A stretch of 30,446 bases of DNA from Anaerolineales bacterium (GCA_011772595.1 WVZH01000578.1:28384-58829), one strand, 5' to 3'. Positions 1 through 8,536 are shown, counted from the stretch's first letter. Notes: generated by a model not told the origin, from the sequence alone. Translations and numbers: made by a program.

Positions 1-149
1 GGCAGGACACTTTCGAAGATCCACATTCCATGCTCATCGCCGCTCCATGCATGAAGCATGATGATCGTTGGCAATGTCGGACTAAATCCCTGACGCAAGA
101 GGAACCCTAATCCTGAAGACGAGGGTGCGACCCACCGTATCTCACTCAT
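1..149 (-). CDS. alpha/beta hydrolase, N-terminal fragment (runs off the window edge)
   Basis: Reading the minus strand from the ATG at 149 gives 49 codons with no stop before the window edge, so only the N-terminus is present. Residues 27-38 (PTIIMLHAWSGD) look like the first core strand and oxyanion-hole segment of a phospholipase/carboxylesterase or dienelactone-hydrolase type alpha/beta hydrolase. The nucleophile and the rest of the fold lie outside. The start overlaps the stop of the upstream two-helix membrane protein by 8 bases (ATGAGTGA), which implies translational coupling. The hydrolase family is a moderately safe reading; the substrate is unknown. Confidence 0.6.
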   Translation of the reverse strand, partial: MSEIRWVAPSSSGLGFLLRQGFSPTLPTIIMLHAWSGDEHGMWIFESVL

Positions 150-399
150 TCCGCGATCTCCTGACTAACCGATCCAGCAACCAAAGCCAACCAGCGATCA
201 AAAGCCCTGGCACCAAGCCAGCCAGGAGACAGAGCGCGCCTAGTCGGGCGGCTTGGGAGCCATAGATCCACCAGATGAGCCCAGTACCTATCACGAGCAG
301 GATTACAATTCCTCCAACAATAAGCCGTAATTGCGTCGCCCGGGAATACTGGCGCAAATCACGCTCACGACGCGTCGGTCGTACCTGGCGATCACCCAT
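142..399 (-). CDS. small two-helix membrane protein
   Basis: This 85-residue protein has a basic N-terminus (residues 1-25, many Arg) followed by two hydrophobic segments, about 26-46 and 53-75, joined by a short polar loop. The C-terminus is again basic (DRLVRRSRNE). By the positive-inside rule both ends should face the cytoplasm. A GAGGA Shine-Dalgarno lies 7 bases before the ATG. It is the middle gene of a minus-strand trio and its stop overlaps the hydrolase start. I do not recognise a family and assign no function. Confidence 0.65.
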   Translation of the reverse strand: MGDRQVRPTRRERDLRQYSRATQLRLIVGGIVILLVIGTGLIWWIYGSQAARLGALCLLAGLVPGLLIAGWLWLLDRLVRRSRNE

Positions 400-442
400 C
401 AGGAGTTCCTCGTAAAAGCTGTATCGAGTGAAGTATTCATCC

Positions 443-787
443 TCATGACCCTAATAGCGCTTGGATGAGCATGCGAGCGTCTTCCAACGGATCCTCATCG
501 TGTGGTAGCGAATGATCCAGCGAGACGCGCGTTGTCAACCGGGAAGCGGCGTCGCGAATTTCTTGCGAGGCCCCCTCCAACGTTCTCAACCAGCGTAATT
601 GACGAAATGCATTTGCATGCGGCTCAATACCGAAATTCCTCTGCCGATAAGCAGCCACTGCCCAACCCGCGGCCCTCCTGGCGCATACACGCGCCCGGCC
701 CTCATTCCCCTGCGATCGCGCTTTGTGGGCGAGGTTCAATTCGCTGTCGATTCTCTTCCTGATGTCATGTTGAGCCACAATCTTCAT
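443..787 (-). CDS. small helical protein, possibly HEPN-like
   Basis: The chosen ATG at 787 gives 114 residues. An in-frame ATG at 808 would add seven residues, and neither start has a strong ribosome site. The protein appears all-helical and rich in Arg and Ala, with an ARRAAGWAVAAYRQ stretch near residues 36-49 that resembles a helix of HEPN-type domains, and an acidic segment (HDEDPLEDAR) near the end. No catalytic RxxxxH motif characteristic of HEPN RNases is obvious. It is the first gene of the minus-strand trio and is divergent from the FabL-like gene. The HEPN suggestion is weak; treat it as a hypothetical protein. Confidence 0.5.
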   Translation of the reverse strand: MKIVAQHDIRKRIDSELNLAHKARSQGNEGRARVCARRAAGWAVAAYRQRNFGIEPHANAFRQLRWLRTLEGASQEIRDAASRLTTRVSLDHSLPHDEDPLEDARMLIQALLGS

Positions 788-921
788 GCTACCACAATCA
801 AAATGCAAAGAGGATAACGCAATTCTGTGAGTGCTCTGCCCCTTCGCGTCTGCGCACTCGGAAAGCTCGGGAAAGATCCGCTGCTTTCATACCCACCTCC
901 TCCCATCTTTATCCCGACATT

Positions 922-930
922 TGGTATCAT
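922..930 (+). promoter_or_regulatory. candidate extended -10 promoter for the FabL-like gene
   Basis: TGGTATCAT matches an extended -10 (TGn plus TATCAT), about 42 bases upstream of the ATG at 972. There is no convincing -35 box at 16-18 bases. The gene has a strong GAGGAGGG ribosome site at 960-967. Recognised by eye only. Confidence 0.3.
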
Positions 931-971
931 GGTGAAGTTCCACAGAAAGCGAGTAGCCCGAGGAGGGTATC

Positions 972-1784
972 ATGCGGTTCGAAGGCAAGGTTGTGCTGGT
1001 TACTGGGTCTGGTAGGGGCATTGGGCGAGCCATCGCCCTTAGATTCGCCGAGGAAGGCGCGGACATGGTGGTGAACTTCTTCCGCAATCGCCAACCCGCC
1101 GAGGAGACCGCCGAAGCCATTCGCAACCTCGGACGAAAGGCTATTGTTGTCAAGGCAAATATCGGCGACCTGGACGGCATCTCGACGCTTTTCGAAGCTA
1201 TCGAGGAAGAATTCGGCGCCCTCGATATCCTGGTTTCGAACGCAGCCTCCGGCTTCAATCGCCCCGCTATGCAGCAGAAACCCAAGGGCTGGGATTGGAC
1301 GATGAATATCAACGCCCGCGCCCTTCTTTTCTGCGCACAAAAGGCGGTTCCGCTGATGGAAGCTCGCGGCGGAGGGCATATCGTGAGCATCACCAGTCCA
1401 GGATCTTTCCGCGTGCTGCCGGATTACGTCCTCGTAGGAGCGAGTAAGGCCGCGCTCGAAGCGTTGACCCGCTACCTGGCCGTCGAGCTTGCGCCTTTAG
1501 GGATTGCCGTCAACGCCGTTTCACCGGGAATCGTTCAAACGGATGCCTTGAAGCACTTTGACGTACTGAAAGATGGTAGTGTGATTCCAGAGGCAATTGA
1601 GGCGACACCCGCTGGTCGCCTTGTCACACCGGAAGACGTCGCAGGTTTGGTAGCTTTCCTTTGCAGTGATGAAGCAGCTATGATTCGCGGGCAGGTCATC
1701 CTCATCGACGGCGGCTCCACGCTGCCTGTCCATGGTGTCAAGGTGGATCCGGAGGATATAAAGAAACTGATGGCGTCAAGTTGA
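972..1784 (+). CDS. fabL: FabL-type enoyl-ACP reductase (SDR family)
   Basis: This 270-residue short-chain dehydrogenase has the nucleotide-binding motif GSGRGIG at 12-18 and NAAS at about 90-93. The catalytic pair is Tyr152-x6-Lys159 (DYVLVGASK). The six-residue spacing is typical of enoyl reductases, unlike the Tyr-x3-Lys of ordinary SDRs. The following stretches ALEALTRYLAVEL, TDALKHF, TPAGR and MIRGQ closely match what I recall of Bacillus FabL. The expected role is NADPH-dependent reduction of enoyl-ACP in cytosolic fatty acid synthesis. It has a strong ribosome site (GAGGAGGG) and ends 16 bases from the convergent folE. A pteridine-reductase role, suggested only by the folate neighbours, is less likely given the catalytic spacing. 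Confidence 0.8.
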   Translation: MRFEGKVVLVTGSGRGIGRAIALRFAEEGADMVVNFFRNRQPAEETAEAIRNLGRKAIVVKANIGDLDGISTLFEAIEEEFGALDILVSNAASGFNRPAMQQKPKGWDWTMNINARALLFCAQKAVPLMEARGGGHIVSITSPGSFRVLPDYVLVGASKAALEALTRYLAVELAPLGIAVNAVSPGIVQTDALKHFDVLKDGSVIPEAIEATPAGRLVTPEDVAGLVAFLCSDEAAMIRGQVILIDGGSTLPVHGVKVDPEDIKKLMASS

Positions 1785-1799
1785 CGGGGAATGTGTGGG

Positions 1800-2423
1800 C
1801 TAAACCCTGATTGACGATGATTCCCTGGAGATGTGAGCCAAAAACTCGTTGCGCGTGATTTCACTTTCCTCGAAAGACCCTGTCATGGCGCTTGTCACCA
1901 TGCTTGCGTCCGCTTTCTTCACCCCGCGAATCTTCGAGCATAAGTGCAATCCCTCCACCACGACGGCGACACCATGGGGTTGAATCGCTGCCTCTAAAAA
2001 ATCGGCGATTTGACGCGTCATACGCTCCTGAACCTGCAACCTGCGGGCAAATAAATCCACTACGCGCGGGATTTTCGAGAGCCCAATTACTTTCCCAGAA
2101 GGTAAATAGGCGACGTGCGCTCGGCCAAGGAATGGCAGCAGGTGGTGCTCACACATCGAGTGGAATTCGATGTCGCGCACGATGACCATGTCATCATATT
2201 CAACATCGAATACAGCTTCGTTGATCAACGCATAAGGATCCACCCTGTACCCTGCGAGTAACTCGTCCCACATGCGCGCGACTCGGTCCGGGGTCCGTTC
2301 CAACCCCTCGCGACAAGCATCCTCCCCAAAGGCCTTGAGCAAGCTGCGTACCGCCTCCTCGATTTCGGGCCGAACTACACCAATACCACTTAAGAGTTCT
2401 GCAGCGGCTTCGATATCATGCAT
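1800..2423 (-). CDS. folE: GTP cyclohydrolase I
   Basis: The product converts GTP to 7,8-dihydroneopterin triphosphate, the first step of folate synthesis. The zinc ligands are visible as CEHH in [10 protein letters not shown] and as Cys in LHLCSKIRG. The signatures [24 protein letters not shown] and TSAMTGSF are classic for the family. The open frame extends to a TTG at 2447, but the ATG at 2423 has a good GGAGG five bases upstream and is preferred, giving 207 residues, close to the usual length. It is convergent with the FabL-like gene and divergent from folB, which performs a later step of the same pathway. Confidence 0.95.
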   Translation of the reverse strand: MHDIEAAAELLSGIGVVRPEIEEAVRSLLKAFGEDACREGLERTPDRVARMWDELLAGYRVDPYALINEAVFDVEYDDMVIVRDIEFHSMCEHHLLPFLGRAHVAYLPSGKVIGLSKIPRVVDLFARRLQVQERMTRQIADFLEAAIQPHGVAVVVEGLHLCSKIRGVKKADASMVTSAMTGSFEESEITRNEFLAHISRESSSIRV

Positions 2424-2765
2424 GCTTTCCTCCGCCCAATCAGACAAAGATTAGCAGAATACTACCACAATTGCAGACCCTAGAAGATTCGCCCTCTGAA
2501 GCTTGCAGGTACGTAATGCCCGTGATAATCAAATCGTTGCAAGAGAAGTTTGCATCGATGTTGTGTTATGACGATCAGGATTCCAGACGGTTTCGAGGGT
2601 ACAATAACGACCGCGGATAGGTGGATTGCCAGATCGCCGCACAATCTTCCACCTCCGATCCTCGCGTGGAGGAGCTTCTGCCAATGCCTTTATCGAGTGA
2701 TCTTGATGGCTGTTGCTCCTCGCTGAAAAGCGTATGAGAACCCGTCTTATGTGAGGGAGTATTCG
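2424..2765. other. divergent folE/folB intergenic region
   Basis: This is a 342-base spacer between the divergent folate genes. It must hold both promoters, but I see no strong -35/-10 pair and recognise no riboswitch, tRNA or coding remnant. The last 13 bases contain the folB ribosome site. Confidence 0.5.
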
Positions 2766-3134
2766 ATGAGTGAAGACCGCATCATCATCAAGGACCTTCT
2801 CCTCCGTGGAATCATCGGCATCAATGACTGGGAGCGAGAGAAACGACAAGATATCCTCATTAACATCACGCTCTTCGGAGATCTCAAGCCGGCGGGTAGG
2901 AGCGATGACATCAACGACGCGATTAACTACCGGACGGTCACCAAGAGAGTGATCGATCACGTTGAGACCAGTGAGCGCTATACCGTGGAGGCTCTTGCTG
3001 CCGACCTGGCGCACATATGTCTCGACAATCCCCGCGTTGAGCGCGCAAAGGTGCGAGTCGAGAAGCCGGGTGCGTTACGCTTCGCCAAGTCTGTTGGCGT
3101 CGAAATCGAGCGCCGCAAAGAGAATCTTTCATAG
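2766..3134 (+). CDS. folB: dihydroneopterin aldolase
   Basis: The enzyme cleaves 7,8-dihydroneopterin to 6-hydroxymethyl-dihydropterin and glycolaldehyde. Family residues are present: Glu23 in GINDWERE, Tyr55 in INYRTV and Lys100 in RVEKPGALR. The last is the general catalytic lysine of DHNA. The ATG at 2766 was chosen over the GTG at 2751 because GAGGGAG at 2753-2759 sits 6 bases before it, giving 122 residues, the usual size. The neighbours folE and folK supply its substrate and use its product. Confidence 0.93.
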   Translation: MSEDRIIIKDLLLRGIIGINDWEREKRQDILINITLFGDLKPAGRSDDINDAINYRTVTKRVIDHVETSERYTVEALAADLAHICLDNPRVERAKVRVEKPGALRFAKSVGVEIERRKENLS

Positions 3135-3252
3135 AGCCTGAAATCCGCACACCTAATTGATACTTTTCAGTTTGATGGAAGAATGAATACCCACGGTAAT
3201 CCCGGTCCGATTTCCTCATCTCACGCTGCGCATCTCCAGGAAGGGAAAACCA

Positions 3253-4404
3253 ATGGCTGGTGAGTTCGACTTCGACAAGGTGATCGATCGTCGCGGCACG
3301 AACAGTAAAAAATGGCACAAGCGAGAATCAAGCGATGTAATCCCTATGGGCGTTGCGGATATGGATTTTCCTTCCCCTCCCCCGGTGCTAACTGCGCTGC
3401 AAAAACATATCGAGCACGGCATCTTCGGCTACACGCAAATAGCCGAAGAACTCACACGAACAGTACAAAGTAGGCTCGAAACCAACTATGGTTGGAAGAT
3501 TGATAAGGATTGGCTCGTGTGGCTGCCAGGCTTGGTTTCAGGTTTGAATATCGTCTGCCGCGCAGCCGGAGCACCCGGCGATCAGGTGATCACCTCTACT
3601 CCTGTCTATCCACCCTTCCTCACTGCGCCTATCAACATGAAACGCGAACTCGTAAAAGTTCCGCTGCTGCATGAGGACGGACACTGGACTTTCGACTTTA
3701 ATCAACTTGAAGATGCGGTCACCCCTCGCTCGAGGTTGTTCCTCTTATGCAATCCCCACAATCCCGTGAGCAGAGCATACACGCGAGAGGAATTAGAAAC
3801 TTTGGCCGAGCTCTGCCTACGCCACGATCTCTGGATCTGCGCTGACGAAATCCATTGCGAACTGATACTCAACCAGGACCATGCACACATCCCACTCGCG
3901 ACTTTGAGCTCCGAGTATGCCGAGCGGACAATCACGTTCATGTCCCCAAGCAAGACCTTCAATCTTGCCGGCATCGGTTGCGCGTTCGCGGTCATCCCCA
4001 ATTCAGAGTTGCGAAACACCTTCCTACAAGCCAAAGCGGGGATCGTCCCTCACACCAATGCACTTGGGTATACTGCCTGCCTTGCAGCCTATCGTGATGG
4101 CGAGTCATGGCACAAAGCACTGCTTGAATATTTACGTGTAAACAAGGACATCGTTCAAGAATCGATTGCCGAAACGACTGGACTTTCGGTCAGCCCCATC
4201 GAGGCAACGTACCTGGCTTGGATCGACGTGCGGTCTTTGCAACTCAACCACCCCGGAAAGTTTTTCGAAGAGGCAGGCGTAGACTTGTGGGAGGGCACCG
4301 ATTTCGGCGGCCCTGGGTTTGTACGCCTTAATTTTGGCTGCCCAAGAAGTTTGCTGGTTGAAGGCCTGAAGCGTATACGGATCTCCGTACGAGCCCTGCT
4401 CTAA
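3253..4404 (+). CDS. PatB/MalY-type PLP-dependent C-S lyase or aminotransferase
   Basis: This 383-residue fold-type I PLP enzyme shows NPHNP (167-171), the cofactor aspartate in ADEIH (Asp198) and the Schiff-base lysine in SPSKTFNLAG (Lys234). The N-terminal VIPMGVADMDFPSPP, the GIFGYT segment and the length match the MalY/PatB branch, which mostly has cystathionine beta-lyase activity (cleaving cystathionine to homocysteine, pyruvate and ammonia). It sits between folB and folK. Homocysteine metabolism links loosely to folate through methionine synthesis, but the placement may be incidental. An aminotransferase role cannot be excluded. Confidence 0.85.
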   Translation: MAGEFDFDKVIDRRGTNSKKWHKRESSDVIPMGVADMDFPSPPPVLTALQKHIEHGIFGYTQIAEELTRTVQSRLETNYGWKIDKDWLVWLPGLVSGLNIVCRAAGAPGDQVITSTPVYPPFLTAPINMKRELVKVPLLHEDGHWTFDFNQLEDAVTPRSRLFLLCNPHNPVSRAYTREELETLAELCLRHDLWICADEIHCELILNQDHAHIPLATLSSEYAERTITFMSPSKTFNLAGIGCAFAVIPNSELRNTFLQAKAGIVPHTNALGYTACLAAYRDGESWHKALLEYLRVNKDIVQESIAETTGLSVSPIEATYLAWIDVRSLQLNHPGKFFEEAGVDLWEGTDFGGPGFVRLNFGCPRSLLVEGLKRIRISVRALL

Positions 4405-4471
4405 GCTTGCTGCGGTCGGCGTTGATCTAGTATTGAAGTCGCCAACTCTCATGCGATAAGATTGATGGTGT

Positions 4472-4993
4472 ATGACTCAAAAGGCTTTCATCTCCCTTGG
4501 ATCGAACATCGATCCTGAGACAAACCTCCCCCTCGCCGTCCATCTCTTGAATGCGATCGGCGATGTGATCGCCATATCGATGGTCTACCAAAACCCAGCC
4601 GTTGGACCTACACCCCAGCCTCCCTTTCTCAACGCCGCAGTACTGGTTGAAACGAATCATCCTCCGCAAACGATTCGCAATCTGCTTCGCGCCATTGAGG
4701 GCGATCTGGGTCGGGTGCGTGGCGAGGATAAATACGCCCCGCGCACGATCGATTTAGACCTCTGTCTTCTCGGCAATATTGTCATGGAAAATCAAGACAT
4801 CACCCTTCCCGATCCCGATCTTCTCGAACGCGCCCATCTAGCTGTTCCACTGGCAGAGTTAAACCCCGATTTCTTGCACCCGGTTTCCGGCGAACGACTG
4901 AGTCAAATTGCGGCACGATTGCGTGCCGGCGCCGATCTCCTTCCGCGCGCCGATGTCGCCGAACGTATGGAAAGCTCATGGGCATCTGGATAA
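4472..4993 (+). CDS. folK: 6-hydroxymethyl-7,8-dihydropterin pyrophosphokinase (HPPK)
   Basis: This 173-residue protein transfers pyrophosphate from ATP to hydroxymethyl-dihydropterin, the step after FolB. The N-terminal ISLGSNI, PPFLNAAV, the central basic loop and APRTIDLDL with the paired magnesium aspartates (Asp94, Asp96) are diagnostic. PDPDLLERAHLAVPLAEL is also typical of the family. The C-terminus (about 155-173) is a short non-conserved tail. It lies 67 bases after the PLP lyase, on the same strand as folB. No folP is present in the window. Confidence 0.95.
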   Translation: MTQKAFISLGSNIDPETNLPLAVHLLNAIGDVIAISMVYQNPAVGPTPQPPFLNAAVLVETNHPPQTIRNLLRAIEGDLGRVRGEDKYAPRTIDLDLCLLGNIVMENQDITLPDPDLLERAHLAVPLAELNPDFLHPVSGERLSQIAARLRAGADLLPRADVAERMESSWASG

Positions 4994-5068
4994 CCGAAAT
5001 TCAGCACAACCCGCAAGTATTCGCTCACGATTATTCTTCGAACATCGTCCTACCTGGGAGCAGAGACC

Positions 5069-6451
5069 ATGACTAAAGATTCAGCGGATGTCGTCATTTG
5101 CGGGGCAGGAATTGCGGGTATCTCCGCGGCATACCATCTGGCTGTAAAGCACGGCGTAAAGGATGTCCTCCTTATCGACGAGCGAGCGCCCCTTTCACTG
5201 ACCAGCGATAAATCAACGGAGTGTTACCGCAATTGGTGGCCCGGTCCCGGGGATGCCATGGTTGCACTCACGAATCGCTCGATCGACATACTCGAAGCGT
5301 TAGCGCACGAGAGCGGAAATACCTTCCACCTCAATCGGCGTGGCTATCTATTTGCCACCGCAGATCCGAGCCGCATCGAGGACTTCGAGCATCACGCCGA
5401 AGAAGCGGCTCGCTTGGGCGCAGGACCCGTACGATATCACCGCGGAGATCCCCAGGATCCCCCATATCATCCCGCGCCACTTTCAGGCTTTGAAGATCAA
5501 CCGATCGGGTCTGACCTGATCACCGATAAGGATCTCATTCAAGAGCATTTCCCGTACCTAACCGAAGACACCGTCGCCGTCGTCCACCCGCGGCGCTGCG
5601 GGTGGTTCAGCGCACAACAACTCGGTATGTATATGCTCGAAGAAGCCCGGCAATCTGGCGTGCAATTGATCGAAGCGCATATCGAGGGGGTGCAGGTTTC
5701 GAAGGGGAAGGTCACTTCTGTTCGCACGAAGAGTGCCCAGGGGGCCACAAGTATTTCCACACCAAACTTCGTGAACGCTGCCGGTCCGTTCCTCAAAGAG
5801 GTGGGGAAGATGATCGCAGTGGATCTTCCTGTGTTCTCTGAGTTCCATGCCAAAATCGCTTTTATCGATCACCTGCAAGTGTTTCCGCGACAAGCACCAT
5901 TAATAATTTGGACCGATCCTCAATACCTTCCCTGGACGGAGGAGGAGCGCCTCTCGCTGGTCGAAGACGAAGAGAGTCACTTCTTACTTGAGCGCTTCCC
6001 CCACGGTGCACATGCCCGCCCGGATGGTCCGGATGATAGCCCTGTCGTCCTCATACTGTGGACTTACGACATGGAGCCAGTGGAACCGGTATTCCCACCT
6101 AGCTTCGAACCGTATTACCCGGAGATCGTCCTGCGAGGGCTAGCGACAATGGTGCCAGCACTGAAGGCATACTTCGGCCGTCTTCCTAAGCCCGTCGTGG
6201 ATGGGGGCTATTACACAAAAACTCAGGAAAACCGCCCGCTGGTCGGGCCTCTTAATGTTGACGGCGCCTGGATCATCGGGGCACTTTCCGGCTACGGGAT
6301 GATGGCGTCTCCAGTGTGTGGCGAATTACTCGCTAAACATCTCACCGGAGCGGAATTGCCTGAGTATGCACGTTGGTTCCTACTCGATCGTTATCAGGAT
6401 CCTGAATACGTGCAACTCCTCAGGGATTGGGGAGACACCGGACAGCTCTAA
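5069..6451 (+). CDS. FAD-dependent oxidoreductase, DAO / glycine-oxidase-like family
   Basis: This 460-residue flavoprotein begins with the dinucleotide-binding motif GAGIAG (12-17) followed by an acidic strand end (LLIDE). A second FAD-contacting region, NAAGPFL, lies near the middle. The C-terminal part (KTQENRPLVGP and GALSGYGMMASPVCGELLAKHL) is the conserved FAD-binding end of D-amino-acid, sarcosine and dimethylglycine oxidases. The expected role is oxidation of an amino acid or N-methylated amine. CYRNWWPGP near residue 52 suggests a subfamily-specific active site. The gene appears monocistronic, ending in the palindrome pair before the convergent aldolase. The substrate is not determined. 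Confidence 0.8.
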   Translation: MTKDSADVVICGAGIAGISAAYHLAVKHGVKDVLLIDERAPLSLTSDKSTECYRNWWPGPGDAMVALTNRSIDILEALAHESGNTFHLNRRGYLFATADPSRIEDFEHHAEEAARLGAGPVRYHRGDPQDPPYHPAPLSGFEDQPIGSDLITDKDLIQEHFPYLTEDTVAVVHPRRCGWFSAQQLGMYMLEEARQSGVQLIEAHIEGVQVSKGKVTSVRTKSAQGATSISTPNFVNAAGPFLKEVGKMIAVDLPVFSEFHAKIAFIDHLQVFPRQAPLIIWTDPQYLPWTEEERLSLVEDEESHFLLERFPHGAHARPDGPDDSPVVLILWTYDMEPVEPVFPPSFEPYYPEIVLRGLATMVPALKAYFGRLPKPVVDGGYYTKTQENRPLVGPLNVDGAWIIGALSGYGMMASPVCGELLAKHLTGAELPEYARWFLLDRYQDPEYVQLLRDWGDTGQL

Positions 6452-6463
6452 TGGCTCTTTTAC

Positions 6464-6491
6464 GTAGGGGCGGTTCGCGAACTACCCCTAC
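6464..6491. repeat. GTAG-footed palindrome, copy A
   Basis: A 28-base imperfect palindrome runs from GTAGGGGCGG through the centre TTCGCGAA to CCCCTAC. It lies just after the DAO-type gene and could act as a bidirectional terminator stem between convergent genes. The GTAG foot resembles REP elements. Confidence 0.75.
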
Positions 6492-6511
6492 CTTTAGGTT
6501 CTATATTCTGT

Positions 6512-6539
6512 GTGGGAGTGGTTCGCGAACCGCCCCTAC
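6512..6539. repeat. GTGG-footed palindrome, copy B
   Basis: This second 28-base copy has the same centre (GGTTCGCGAACC) and ends CGCCCCTAC, but its left foot is GTGGGAG. It lies 20 bases after copy A. The two copies can each fold alone or pair with each other. Confidence 0.75.
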
Positions 6540-6551
6540 GTTGTCAAATTG

Positions 6552-7454
6552 CTACAGTAGATCCGCTTTCTTCAAGATCGTTCGAAGAGTCGCTTCTTCT
6601 TCCTGGTTCAGAGGGAGTAATGGCGCGCGAACGGGTCCCCCGAACAAACCCATCATGTCCATCGCAGCCTTCAGTCCCGCCACGCCGAATTTGCTGGTCA
6701 CCGCGGCGTTGACCTCAAGGACCGACAGTTGAATGTCACGCGCCTGCTGTAGATCCCCGGCATCAAAGTATTCCACCAATGCTGCCAGCCGCTCCCCGGC
6801 GATGTTTGCCAGCGCGGCCACCATCCCGACCGCACCAACAGCCATCGCACTTAACACAAAACTGGCAGAGCCTGCGAGCACCTGAAAATCTGCTGGTGTC
6901 TGATTAACCAGCGATGCGATTTTCACCGCACTTCCGCCGCTATCCTTGATCCCTACGATCCTCTCATGTGGAGCCAGTCGTCTGACCACTTCCACAGGGA
7001 GGTCAATCCCAGTGAACACTGGTACGCTATACAAGATCACAGGGAGCGGGGAGGCCTCGGCAACTGCTCGATAGTGATTTTCCAATGCCGGTGGATTCAT
7101 CTTGCTTGTGTAGTAACTTGGCGTCACAACGATCACGGCATCAGCACCTACATCGGCCATGGCCTGTGTTAGTTCAATCGTTTCCCGAGTCGATTCCATC
7201 CCCGATCCGGCAATGAGTAGCCGGTCCGCTGGGATTGCTCCTCGGGCCTCTCGAATTACAGCGACACGCTCGTCGACACTTAAAAATACAAACTCCCCAT
7301 TAGAACCGCCTACAACGTACCCAGGGAGAGGATCTTCATTCCAATGGGCGATGTTGGACTTTAGATGATCAAAATCCACATCTCCGTCGGCGGTAAACGG
7401 AGTAGGTATGGGCGGGAAGGTCCCCGCCAAAGATAAATATGATGGTTCCATCAT
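6552..7454 (-). CDS. HOGA1-like 4-hydroxy-2-oxoglutarate aldolase (DapA superfamily)
   Basis: This 300-residue class I aldolase of the DHDPS/NAL superfamily has the Schiff-base lysine Lys170 in GIKDSGG and the catalytic tyrosine Tyr142 in LYSVP. The signatures GGSNGEF, LIAGSGMEST, VTPSYY, FTGIDLP, FQVLAGSA and a C-terminal AAVTSKFGVAGLK...GGPVRAPL resemble mitochondrial HOGA1 more than lysine-pathway DapA. Expected chemistry is retro-aldol cleavage of 4-hydroxy-2-oxoglutarate to pyruvate and glyoxylate. It is the last gene of a three-gene minus-strand operon and follows the preceding stop by 10 bases. A second in-frame ATG follows directly; ribosome binding may rely on coupling. Other 2-keto-acid substrates remain possible. 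Confidence 0.8.
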   Translation of the reverse strand: MMEPSYLSLAGTFPPIPTPFTADGDVDFDHLKSNIAHWNEDPLPGYVVGGSNGEFVFLSVDERVAVIREARGAIPADRLLIAGSGMESTRETIELTQAMADVGADAVIVVTPSYYTSKMNPPALENHYRAVAEASPLPVILYSVPVFTGIDLPVEVVRRLAPHERIVGIKDSGGSAVKIASLVNQTPADFQVLAGSASFVLSAMAVGAVGMVAALANIAGERLAALVEYFDAGDLQQARDIQLSVLEVNAAVTSKFGVAGLKAAMDMMGLFGGPVRAPLLPLNQEEEATLRTILKKADLL

Positions 7455-7464
7455 GGCATTCTAG

Positions 7465-7845
7465 TTAGCGATTGAATTCTTCAACCGCCTCCTCGATCGC
7501 TTTGCGGATACGAGCATCAGGAATCTCCGTCACCTCACGGTAACTCATCTCCCCGATACAAATCAGCAGTGATCCATCGTCCCCGGTGGCGAAATCGAAT
7601 CCCACCTCGGCAAGATCTGGATATTCCGTCAAGCGCGCTTTCACCATCTCCTCGATTTGCTCACTCGTCAAGGAGGCAGCGAATTCTTGTCCGCTGATGC
7701 GTGCATCCTTGATCGACTCAAACGATTTCGGTTTCGCGACGAGGTCCTTCATGCGTCGCCGGACCAGCCTACTCCAAAAGATTAGCGACAACGTGATGAC
7801 GACCGCAAGGACGACCACGAGACTGATCAGATCCGACAATTCCAT
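7465..7845 (-). CDS. membrane-anchored protein of unknown function
   Basis: The ATG at 7845 is preceded by GGAGAT at good spacing and gives 126 residues. In-frame ATGs at 7857 and 7884 lack a better site. Residues about 4-24 form one hydrophobic helix (LISLVVVLAVVITLSLIFW), followed by a basic RLVRRRMK, so the C-terminal domain is probably cytoplasmic. That domain is mixed alpha/beta (SEQIEEMVKARLTEYP, VGFDFATGDDGSLLICIGE) and ends in an acidic helix. It lies between the cyclase and the HOGA-like aldolase in one operon. I do not recognise the family. Confidence 0.7.
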   Translation of the reverse strand: MELSDLISLVVVLAVVITLSLIFWSRLVRRRMKDLVAKPKSFESIKDARISGQEFAASLTSEQIEEMVKARLTEYPDLAEVGFDFATGDDGSLLICIGEMSYREVTEIPDARIRKAIEEAVEEFNR

Positions 7846-7876
7846 AGTTATCTCCATTCGAGGGGTTCTTGCTTTT

Positions 7877-8509
7877 CTAGACACCGACTAGGATGGCGCG
7901 CGCCGGAGCTCCGTCACTGCCCACCAATTTGAGGGGAAGGCAGTGGAGCGTATAACGACCCTGCTTCACCTTGCTCAAATCCAATCCTTCCACGACGACG
8001 ATACCACTCTCAAGTAGGATACGATGCGTTTCTACACTTTCTTCGTAAGGAGCTACGGAAAGATAATCAACACCCACAAGATGCACGTTCTTCTTCACCA
8101 GCCAAGAGGCGCCACTGGCATCGATAGCGACGAAGTCCTTTTGAAAGGTATTTTCTCCCTTGGACCAATACATTGAATTTCTCGTCCTGAAGAGAACGCG
8201 TCTTGTCCTGGGAGGGATACCCGCTCTATCAAGGGTAAGCGCATCTATGACTTTTACCTTCGATAAGTGAACCACGTACGCCCGCCCGTTGAGCTTCCTC
8301 AAATGCAGCTCCTCGACACTCTTACCGCCTTCCACGAAGTGAATCGGAGCATCGACGTGCGTACCCACGTGCACACTACACGACAATCTGGAGACGTTGG
8401 AATCTGCTCCCTTTGAGATGTGAGAGATCCGCTCTAACTCTACCGGTGGATCACCCGGCCAAACCGGCATGTCGGGGTTGATGGCGACTGAAATGTCGTA
8501 AAATCGCAT
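7877..8509 (-). CDS. cyclase / kynurenine-formamidase-like metal hydrolase
   Basis: This 210-residue protein of the cyclase family carries the metal-binding signature HVGTHVDAPIHF (His47, His51, Asp53, His57), an N-terminal VAINPDMPVWPGDPP and VEGLDLSKV near the end. All are typical of KynB-type arylformamidases and related amide or lactone hydrolases. It is the first gene of a minus-strand operon, with GGAGGA before the ATG at 8509. No other tryptophan-degradation gene is nearby, so the pairing with an oxo-acid aldolase suggests a different ring-opening or amidase substrate. That is inference. Confidence 0.82.
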   Translation of the reverse strand: MRFYDISVAINPDMPVWPGDPPVELERISHISKGADSNVSRLSCSVHVGTHVDAPIHFVEGGKSVEELHLRKLNGRAYVVHLSKVKVIDALTLDRAGIPPRTRRVLFRTRNSMYWSKGENTFQKDFVAIDASGASWLVKKNVHLVGVDYLSVAPYEESVETHRILLESGIVVVEGLDLSKVKQGRYTLHCLPLKLVGSDGAPARAILVGV

Positions 8510-8530
8510 GACGGTCCTCCATAGACGCTG

Positions 8531-8536
8531 ATTATA
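8531..8536 (-). promoter_or_regulatory. candidate -10 box for the cyclase operon
   Basis: A perfect TATAAT on the minus strand lies about 22 bases before the cyclase ATG. It would give a very short leader and no clear -35 box accompanies it, so the call is tentative. Confidence 0.3.

Noticed and set aside
887..1393. Long antisense frames (168 and 150 residues) over the FabL-like gene
   Set aside because: They lie opposite a well-supported enzyme, have no family motif, and show composition typical of antisense frames.
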